A stretch of DNA of 64,000 nt from Formicincola oecophyllae. Lineage in GTDB: Bacteria > Pseudomonadota > Alphaproteobacteria > Acetobacterales > Acetobacteraceae. The translations under genes were made by a program, and so were the position numbers. Below the pieces are notes generated by a model. It did not search any database. It had not been told where the DNA came from and saw only the letters and a program-made list of their open reading frames with translations. Within the stretch, counting starts at the first letter, position 1; every line of letters starts with the position of its first letter. Positions 58,185-64,000 of the stretch are shown here, piece after piece. The stretch spans positions 682,001 to 746,000 of the forward strand of contig NZ_CP038231.1 in assembly GCF_006542395.2 (NCBI RefSeq), written 5' to 3'.

Positions 58185-59222
58185 ATGCACATCGGCAACA
58201 GGTTTCACATGCGCGCCCCTATCCTTGCTGCAGCACTCGTCCTGGCTGGCACCTTCACACCCCTCCCAGCCAAAGCAGCCCCCAGCTTCCCTGCCATGCC
58301 ACCCAACGCCCACGCGGCACAGGCTTGCCGCCTGCACAACCTGGTGCGTGTTCCCTTGGAACTGCATGAAGGCATTCCCGTGGTGAATGCCCAACTCAAT
58401 GACGTACCCATGGGCATGGTTGTTGATACAGGTTCTGAGGGGAGCCTTCTCACCCCCCAGGCCCTTGTGCCCCTGCATTTGGTTTCAGACGGCCATGATG
58501 ATGGGGTGATTATCCAGGGAAGTGACGGGCGCAGTCACCTGGCCCCCTTAGCGCACATTGGCAGCCTGCGCTTGGCGCAGGGAAGGGATGAATGGGCGTT
58601 GGACAACGTCACTATGCCTATTGGCGTGCTTTCCAGCTTGCCACCGGCGCAACCCCCCGTCATGGGGCTGCTGGGCATGGACGTCCTGGGGCGCCATGAC
58701 ATTGAAATGGACCTGCCCGGCCACAGCCTGACGATCTGGGATGTGCGCAGCCAATCCTTGCTCTGCCCCGTGCCACCACCATGGCAGGGGATATGGCGCC
58801 ATTTGCCAGCACGGCGCAGCGGCGACCGCATCATGGTGCCGTTTACCCTTGATGGGCAATCAGGGCTGGCGCTAATTGATTCAGGGGCGCGCTCGCTAGT
58901 GCTGTCAACACGCTTCGCCCACCGCCTTGGCGTCAATGACGCCACCCTGGCGCGTGACCCAGGTGGGCGCAGTAAAGGGCTGGGCACCAAGGCCAATGAT
59001 TGGCATTGGCACCGTTTCCACAACCTGGACATCGCTGGGCAGGACACCCCCACCCCAGTGTTGACGGTGGCCCCCTTGGCTTTGGATGAGCCAGACATGC
59101 TTCTGGGCACAGCGTGGCTCAAAAACCATGTGGTGTGGATTCCAGCGCGTGGCAATGAGGTTTACGTGTTGGTAGCTGGCCCTGGGGGCGTGCCTGTGGC
59201 CCACATGCCCATTCATCCTTGA
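58185..59222 (+). CDS. Exported bilobed aspartic protease-like protein
   Basis: A 345-residue protein with a signal peptide (MRAPILAAALVLAGTFTPLP then AKAA). Two aspartyl-protease motifs lie in one chain: MVVDTGSEGSL (D81) and LALIDSGARSLV (D232), each followed by a hydrophobic-Gly pattern (GLLGMDVL after the first; MLLGTAWL near the end). This is the retropepsin-like gag-asp fold duplicated, predicted to act in the periplasm. Substrate unknown. ATG has AAAGGT upstream. Divergent from priA. Confidence 0.8.
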   Translation: MHIGNRFHMRAPILAAALVLAGTFTPLPAKAAPSFPAMPPNAHAAQACRLHNLVRVPLELHEGIPVVNAQLNDVPMGMVVDTGSEGSLLTPQALVPLHLVSDGHDDGVIIQGSDGRSHLAPLAHIGSLRLAQGRDEWALDNVTMPIGVLSSLPPAQPPVMGLLGMDVLGRHDIEMDLPGHSLTIWDVRSQSLLCPVPPPWQGIWRHLPARRSGDRIMVPFTLDGQSGLALIDSGARSLVLSTRFAHRLGVNDATLARDPGGRSKGLGTKANDWHWHRFHNLDIAGQDTPTPVLTVAPLALDEPDMLLGTAWLKNHVVWIPARGNEVYVLVAGPGGVPVAHMPIHP

Positions 59223-59268
59223 CCCATTTATTCCCAACCATGGGGTGCTGCCCTGCGCCAAGGCAACC

Positions 59269-60018
59269 TCAGGGGACGCTGAGCAACTCCACCATGGCAC
59301 CGTTGCCCTGCAGCCGCGCCAGTGAAAGGGCGTCCTGGCTGGCCTGGTCCTTCAAAGAACGTTCAGCACCCAAAGCAAGGAGCGCCTTGGCCGCTTTGGC
59401 GCGGCCAAAAAGTGCCGCCATCATCAGGGCCGTCTGACCTGCGTGGTTGCGGTGGTTCACATCACAACCCTGCGCGGCCAGGTAGCGCAGGATGGCCTCA
59501 TTGCCCCTGAAGGCAGCACCCATCAAGGCCGTGTTGCCCTTCCTATCCTCTTGGCAGGGACTGGCGCCATGGCTGACCAGCGCCTTCACCGTGGCGAGGT
59601 GGTCATAGTAGGTAGCCAGGATGAGGGCCGTGTGGCCGCGCCCATTGGCTACATTGGGCGCCATGCCACGTTTAAGGAGCCCTGTGATGATGTCCTGGTC
59701 GCCAGCGCGTGCTGCGTCCAGCCAAATGGTTTCCAGGCGTTCCTCGCTGACGCCCAGCCGGGCTAGGGCTGGGACCTTGGGGGGCGGCCCTTTGTCAGCG
59801 CGCGAAAACATCATGTCCAGCTTGCGCTGAACTTCAGCCGCGCTCAGCTTGTGGGGGTGGTTAGCGCCCTGGTGATGCTGCCAAGCCAAACCATAAACGC
59901 AGGCTGCAATGCCTGCCACCAACACCACAGCCAATGTGAAAGCAGCCGTCCACCTGTTCCAGGTTGTGCTTAGGCGGCCGTGCTGTGCCGCCTGAGGGGT
60001 GTTTGCCGCATCTGCCAT
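59269..60018 (-). CDS. Membrane-anchored ankyrin-repeat protein next to catalase
   Basis: A 249-residue protein with one N-terminal membrane helix (about 24-46) and four ankyrin repeats from residue 95 (for example NGRGHTALILATYYDHLATV and HAGQTALMMAALFGRAKAAK). The repeats should face the periplasm, the same side as the exported catalase encoded just upstream. In Pseudomonas aeruginosa the ankyrin protein AnkB, encoded next to KatB, is needed for full catalase activity; the gene order here suggests the same role. AAAAGGCGGG precedes the ATG. Confidence 0.85.
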   Translation of the reverse strand: MADAANTPQAAQHGRLSTTWNRWTAAFTLAVVLVAGIAACVYGLAWQHHQGANHPHKLSAAEVQRKLDMMFSRADKGPPPKVPALARLGVSEERLETIWLDAARAGDQDIITGLLKRGMAPNVANGRGHTALILATYYDHLATVKALVSHGASPCQEDRKGNTALMGAAFRGNEAILRYLAAQGCDVNHRNHAGQTALMMAALFGRAKAAKALLALGAERSLKDQASQDALSLARLQGNGAMVELLSVP

Positions 60019-60126
60019 GAAAAACCCGCCTTTTCCCCACTAGATCCATGGTTCTGTTTTTCCCAGGTTGCATGGCCTGGTTCAGGTGGGGTCTCCAGGC
60101 CCTTGCATTGAAGACTGTTTGGCATG

Positions 60127-60171
60127 AAAAACGGGCTGCAAGGTTGGGGTCTGTTCCCTGCCTGCAGCCCG
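60127..60171 (-). terminator. Terminator between catalase and the ankyrin gene
   Basis: On the minus strand CGGGCTGCA and TGCAGCCCG form a 9-bp stem with a 22-base loop, followed by TTTTTC. It would end most catalase transcripts before the ankyrin gene. Confidence 0.7.
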
Positions 60172-60255
60172 CTTGGAATATGCTGGGGGCTAGGGCGCAT
60201 TCAACGCCCAGCCCCTGTGCCGATTGGGCCGTTCAGCTGTGAACGGCTCTGGTGC

Positions 60256-61935
60256 TCACAGTCCTTTGGGAAGGCTGTTGACCACAGCCATGACGTCAGC
60301 CATGGGAATATTCAGCCCTTTGGCCAAGCGCGTGCCGAACTCCGGGTCAGCTTTGTAGAAGTAAGCTGCGCAGCGCACCAGCGTAACGCGCGCTGGCTTG
60401 TGGATGTTGTTACCCTGCATGTCGGCCACAAGGTTGGCGATCTCCTGGCTTTTCTCCGTAGGGCTGAAGGAGCGCCACAAAATGCCTGCCTGGGAGAAGT
60501 CGTCAGCGGGGGAGATGCGCTCAGCGCGCGCCATGCCGCCAACGGGGTAAGTGGCCGCCGCCAGCTTGGAGCCTGCCGGGGCGGAAGGCTCAATCACGCC
60601 ATTGCCGGGCTTCACCTCATCTTTCACGGCCCAAGGGTCGCTCCAGTAGCTGGTGGGCTGGTAATTGGCATGGCCTTTCTGGGGCATGAACTGCATCATG
60701 CCGTCTTGCTGGTCATTATGAACAGCCACAAGTGGGCGGTTGACAGGCAGTTCCTGGTAGTTGGCGCCCAGGCGGTAGCGCTGCGTGTCCGGGTAGGAGA
60801 ACAGGCGCCCCTGCAGCATCTTGTCTGGGGAAGGGTAGATGCCCGGGATCATGGTGCCGGGGCCGTAAGCGGCTTCCTCAGTCCATTCGAAGAAGTTGTC
60901 GGGGACCTTGTTCAAGGTCAATGTGCCAAGCTTCACCTCATGGCCCAGCTTGTGCCCCTTGTCATCGATCCAGTCCTTAGTGTCATCGAAGGCATCATAG
61001 GGAAGGGCTTTGGCTTCCTCAGGCGTCATGACGTAGGCGTAGAGGTCCCATTTGGGGTAATCGCCCTTGTAGATGGCGCCGTAGAGGTCCTTGGTGGCGT
61101 AGTTCCAATCCGTTTTGGCGATTTGGTCGCGGGAGAGGCCCTCAACACCTTGGCGGGACTTGAACTGGAACTTCACGAAGTACTGCTTACCGTCCTTCGT
61201 CATGGTGCGGTAGGCGTGCACGCCGTAGCCATCGATCTGGCGCAGTGACTTCGGCACGCCAAAACGCATGGAGTAGAGCCACGTCAGCGCGTGGGCGTTC
61301 TCAGGCATGTTGGAGAAGAAGTCCCAACGCCCCACCAGGTCCTGGATGCCGCTGACTGGGTCAACCGACTGGGAATGGATCAGGTCGGGGAACTTCATGG
61401 CGTCACGGATGAAGAACACCGGGAAGTCAATGCCAACGATGTCCCAGTTGCCGGTGTCGGTCTTGAACTTAATGGCCCAGCCGCGCGGGTCGCGGATCCA
61501 CTCAGGGGAGCCATCGCGGTTCAGCACGGTTGAGAAGCGCATCACGATGGGTGTCTTCTTGCCGGGCTTGAAAAGGGAAGCCATGGAGTACTGGCTGAAA
61601 TCAGTCGTGGCCTCAAATTCGCCCTGAACGCCAACGCCGCGCGCGTGGACAACGCGCTGGGGGATGCGCTCACGGTCAAAATGACCGAACTTCTCAAGGA
61701 AGTGGTAGTCCTCAAGCAGGTCGGGGCCATTCTGGCCAGCGGTCTTGGTGTTCTGGTTGTCAGCCACGCCGCGGCCAGTGTCCTGGGTCAGCTCCGGGGG
61801 CTGGCGGTTGTCAGGGTTGACCACAACGTCCGGGGCGCCAGCCGCCTGCACAGGGGCTGTGAAGGCTGGCAGCGCCAGCGCTGACGACATCATCAAGGAA
61901 AGGGCAAGGCCCTTGGCCTTCTCAAGACGGCTCAT
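60256..61935 (-). CDS. Exported monofunctional heme catalase
   Basis: Clade 3-like catalase of 559 residues with a Sec signal peptide (cleavage near PVQAAG), so periplasmic. The distal His H97 is in IPQRVVHARG, and the heme-ligand Tyr is in GRLFSYPDTQRYRLG. At the distal asparagine position, the family pattern VGNNxPVFFIRDA here reads VGIDFPVFFIRDA, so the catalytic Asn (bovine Asn147 by eye) is Ile. Everything else looks functional. GGAAGGAAA precedes the ATG at 61935. It is followed, past a terminator, by the ankyrin gene. Confidence 0.93.
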   Translation of the reverse strand: MSRLEKAKGLALSLMMSSALALPAFTAPVQAAGAPDVVVNPDNRQPPELTQDTGRGVADNQNTKTAGQNGPDLLEDYHFLEKFGHFDRERIPQRVVHARGVGVQGEFEATTDFSQYSMASLFKPGKKTPIVMRFSTVLNRDGSPEWIRDPRGWAIKFKTDTGNWDIVGIDFPVFFIRDAMKFPDLIHSQSVDPVSGIQDLVGRWDFFSNMPENAHALTWLYSMRFGVPKSLRQIDGYGVHAYRTMTKDGKQYFVKFQFKSRQGVEGLSRDQIAKTDWNYATKDLYGAIYKGDYPKWDLYAYVMTPEEAKALPYDAFDDTKDWIDDKGHKLGHEVKLGTLTLNKVPDNFFEWTEEAAYGPGTMIPGIYPSPDKMLQGRLFSYPDTQRYRLGANYQELPVNRPLVAVHNDQQDGMMQFMPQKGHANYQPTSYWSDPWAVKDEVKPGNGVIEPSAPAGSKLAAATYPVGGMARAERISPADDFSQAGILWRSFSPTEKSQEIANLVADMQGNNIHKPARVTLVRCAAYFYKADPEFGTRLAKGLNIPMADVMAVVNSLPKGL

Positions 61936-62242
61936 GAAACGTTTCCTTCCATAGCGGCGCTGCAACACACGTGCCGCGCCTTCGGTCGGGCCAGGTAACT
62001 GCCCATGTCACATGCTGGTGCCTCAACCTTCATGTTGGGTGCGGCGCTGTCACAGATGACAGGCAGAACCATTCACGCCACCAGCCATGAAGGAAGGTTA
62101 GCGCCAAATCATCACGCTGTGCCAACAAAATATACTTGTGGTTCTGACAAGCATAACCTTTCAACGCCCCCCAAAGCGGGCTAGGGACTTAAAGGCCCTC
62201 CCTTGGTACCAGTACCCAACCTTTGAAAAGCGCCAGCAATCC
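61936..62242. other. 307-base divergent region between catalase and pncA
   Basis: No gene is supported. An AT-rich patch holds TATATT on the minus strand (62134-62129), a plausible catalase -10 without a good -35, which would suit an activator such as OxyR. It is next to an inverted repeat CTTGT-N7-ACAAG at 62135-62151. Confidence 0.4.
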
Positions 62243-62875
62243 ATGGCCAGCCCTTCCTCACAGTCCACCTGCCGCAAGCCCACAGGAAAAGCCTTCCTGG
62301 TTGTGGACATGCAGCGCGACTTCCTGCCTGGCGGGACATTGGCCCTCCCAACCCAACACACAGCAACCCTGGCGGAACGCCTGGCTGAGCACATCAGGCA
62401 GCCTGCTTTTAACCAGCATTACGATGCCCTGGTCTTCACCCAGGATTGGCACCCAGCCAACCATGCCTCCTTCCAGGACCAAGGGGGGCCATGGCCAGCC
62501 CATTGCGTAGCAGGGACGGCTGGCGCCAAGCTGGCCTCCCCTTTGCAAGCCTTGGCGCTGCCAGGGGCAGGGGGGGTGCCTGTCATCATCCAGCGCAAAG
62601 GAACGATGCAGGATTGCGACAGCCCTTCCGCCTTTAGCGATAACGGCCGCCAGCCTTCAGGTTTGGCAGCCAAGCTGCGCTCAGCGGGCATCAAGGCCTT
62701 GGACGTGACTGGGGTGGCGCTTGAGGTCTGCGTCAAAGCCACTGTCCTGGACGCCCTCAAAGCCGGGTTTGTGGTGCGCGTGCTGCCCAATTTCTGCGCT
62801 GGCCTGGACAAGGCAGGCGCCACCGCAGCCCTGGCTGCCCTGCAGCGCGCTGGCGCCCACATAGAGCCTGGCTGA
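62243..62875 (+). CDS. pncA: Nicotinamidase
   Basis: PncA hydrolyses nicotinamide to nicotinate in NAD salvage. The 210-residue cysteine hydrolase-fold protein has the catalytic Asp in VVDMQRDFLPGG, the metal-binding D-x-H...H set in TQDWHPANHASF, the Lys in IIQRKGT and the nucleophile in GVALEVCVKATVLDA. The ATG at 62243 lacks a clear ribosome site; an upstream in-frame start at 62138 would overlap the catalase control region. Confidence 0.92.
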   Translation: MASPSSQSTCRKPTGKAFLVVDMQRDFLPGGTLALPTQHTATLAERLAEHIRQPAFNQHYDALVFTQDWHPANHASFQDQGGPWPAHCVAGTAGAKLASPLQALALPGAGGVPVIIQRKGTMQDCDSPSAFSDNGRQPSGLAAKLRSAGIKALDVTGVALEVCVKATVLDALKAGFVVRVLPNFCAGLDKAGATAALAALQRAGAHIEPG

Positions 62876-62891
62876 ACGTCCCAGCTGAATG

Positions 62892-63074
62892 TTAAAGCTG
62901 AACCAGCAGAAAAGCCGTTCCCGCAACCACGACAAACGCGGCCAACCCCACCAGGATGCGCATCAAGGGGGAGGGGCGCTCAGCTGTGCCTTCCCACGCT
63001 TCAGGCGCGGTGCCGCTCAAAGCTGCTGTGTTGAGGGCGTCCGCTGCCAAGGCACCTTCAATCATGGCAATCAT
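62892..63074 (-). CDS. Small tail-anchored membrane protein, unknown
   Basis: A 60-residue protein with a strong GGAGG eight to nine bases before the ATG. Residues 1-37 are soluble and mildly acidic; residues 38-60 (RILVGLAAFVVVAGTAFLLV) form one C-terminal membrane helix. No family recognised. Convergent with pncA, 16 bases apart. Confidence 0.6.
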   Translation of the reverse strand: MIAMIEGALAADALNTAALSGTAPEAWEGTAERPSPLMRILVGLAAFVVVAGTAFLLVQL

Positions 63075-63213
63075 CCAGGCATCCCTCCATCATGGCGTTT
63101 TGGCCATGGTAACATGAGATGAAGTGCCAAACAGTATTTGAACGCCCCTTCTTGGGAATTTAAGACCATGGAAGCCTGCGTCTAGCATTAAAATCAGAAT
63201 CAAGGATGAAGCC

Positions 63214-63807
63214 ATGAAGGGACGTGACAGCGCCATGCCGCCAGCAGCGCAATGGGAACGGTTTTTCCAAGCGCCAGAGGTCGTGTGTAAAATGGTGCCA
63301 GCTGAAGCCCTCTCAAGCGGCATTGCTGAATTCGGTTGTGGCTACGGCACCTTCAGCCTGCCCCTGGCGCGGCTTCTGCGGGCTAAGGGGGGGCATTTAG
63401 TCGCAATGGACTATGAGGAACACCTGGTGGAAGGACTGCGTGTCCAAGCCAACGCACACGGCCTTGGGGAGCACCTGACATGCCTGCAGGCAGACTTGCT
63501 TGAAGCACCCAGCCCATGCGCCAGGGGCAGCATGGCGCATGTCATGATATACAACCTCCTTCATGTGGAACACCCTGAGCGCCTCCTGGCGGAAGCGCGG
63601 CGCCTGCTGCGCCCGCAAGGGACGGTCTCCGTCATGCATTGGCGCAGCGACATCACCACCCCGCGTGGCCCTACCATGGCCATCAGGCCAACAGCGCGCC
63701 AAGCCATGGCATGGCTGCAGGCAGCTGGTTTGGGTGACGTGCAGACAGTGCCCCTTGGCAACAGCACACCTTGGCACTGGGGGCTACGCGCAACCTTCCA
63801 GCGCTGA
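63214..63807 (+). CDS. Class I SAM-dependent methyltransferase
   Basis: A 197-residue methyltransferase. The SAM-binding glycine loop is IAEFGCGYGTFSLPLARLLR, followed by HLVAMDYEEHLVEGL (motif II acidic residue), the QADLLEAP region and MIYNLLHVEHPERLL. The type 11/25 pattern suggests a small-molecule substrate, not identifiable from sequence. No ribosome site stronger than AAGGATGAAGCC. Monocistronic, before tRNA-Asp. Confidence 0.82.
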   Translation: MKGRDSAMPPAAQWERFFQAPEVVCKMVPAEALSSGIAEFGCGYGTFSLPLARLLRAKGGHLVAMDYEEHLVEGLRVQANAHGLGEHLTCLQADLLEAPSPCARGSMAHVMIYNLLHVEHPERLLAEARRLLRPQGTVSVMHWRSDITTPRGPTMAIRPTARQAMAWLQAAGLGDVQTVPLGNSTPWHWGLRATFQR

Positions 63808-63867
63808 AGGCGCCCTACCTTCACTCAAGCAGGAACAGCTTTTCAGCGCCCAGGTGCATTTTCCCTG

Positions 63868-63896
63868 TTGCGTTCCCTGAAAAGCCCTGCTAGATA
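63868..63896 (+). promoter_or_regulatory. Possible promoter for tRNA-Asp
   Basis: TTGCGT (63868-63873) and TAGATA (63891-63896) with 17-base spacing, about 68 bases before the tRNA. Confidence 0.4.
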
Positions 63897-63963
63897 ATCG
63901 CCACCCCACCGGGAAAGACGCCTTGCGGCACTGACAGTGCTGGATGGATAGTCACCAGGGCTT

Positions 63964-64000
<37 letters not shown>

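Noticed and set aside
60124-61248. A 374-codon plus-strand open frame opposite the catalase
   Set aside because: It lies antisense to a clear catalase gene, has no ribosome site and a His/Val/Gly-rich composition typical of GC-rich shadow frames.

Overview
The window is GC-rich, gene-dense bacterial chromosome. It reads as an alphaproteobacterium of the family Acetobacteraceae (acetic acid bacteria). The support is the mrcA-prfB adjacency, a cydABX-type quinol oxidase with its own cydDC exporter, a TonB-ExbB-ExbD-ExbD operon, Sec-exported catalase, GTG/TTG starts and strong GC codon bias. A bee- or flower-associated genus such as Bombella or Saccharibacter is possible, but that is only an impression. 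I saw no insertion sequence, prophage, integrase or CRISPR array, so this looks like core chromosome with a few lineage-specific genes.

Layout. 1-4.7 kb: the start of RNase PH (minus, cut by the window edge), then class A PBP and release factor 2. 4.8-12.8 kb: a TonB energy-transduction operon (tonB, a possible Met-rich peptide, exbB, two exbD, a TPR protein) followed by a very large MscS-family channel. 13-15.3 kb: small membrane and unknown proteins. 15.5-22.8 kb: cydDC, then cydAB with an N-terminally extended CydX-like subunit and a second one-helix protein. 22.9-25.8 kb: divergent amino-acid permease and ammonium transporter. 25.8-29.7 kb: a methionine ABC importer with two tandem MetQ proteins, preceded by a leader that can fold into mutually exclusive terminator and anti-terminator forms. 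29.7-35.3 kb: orphan DNA methyltransferase, TonB-dependent receptor, an unknown protein and a divergent Cys/His-rich protein. 35.5-41.8 kb: GT8 glycosyltransferase, rhodanese, MdaB-like quinone reductase, a superinfection-immunity-like membrane protein, a TetR regulator with a hydrolase and an MDR reductase, and a methyltransferase-like gene behind a near-consensus promoter and tandem repeats. 41.9-46.3 kb (minus): tRNA-Lys and gyrA-coaD-ppiB. 46.4-52.2 kb: pabB-pabC, a membrane-tethered nuclease-like protein and oligopeptidase B. 52.2-58 kb: MDR reductase, secreted unknown, rpmJ, TPR protein, priA. 58-64 kb: bilobed aspartic protease, catalase plus ankyrin protein, nicotinamidase, a small membrane protein, a methyltransferase and the 5' half of tRNA-Asp(GUC).

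How the parts fit. The TonB system would energise the outer-membrane receptor at 31-33.7 kb. CydDC exports reductant needed for assembly of the bd oxidase encoded just downstream. The methionine, ammonium and amino-acid transporters form a nitrogen/sulphur uptake block. The catalase, ankyrin protein, MdaB-like reductase and bd oxidase suit an obligately aerobic, oxidatively stressed lifestyle. The most promising leads are the metQ attenuator leader, the extended CydX with its small partner, the membrane-anchored nuclease-like protein in the pab operon, the catalase with a replaced distal asparagine, and the tandem-repeat promoter at 40.8 kb.
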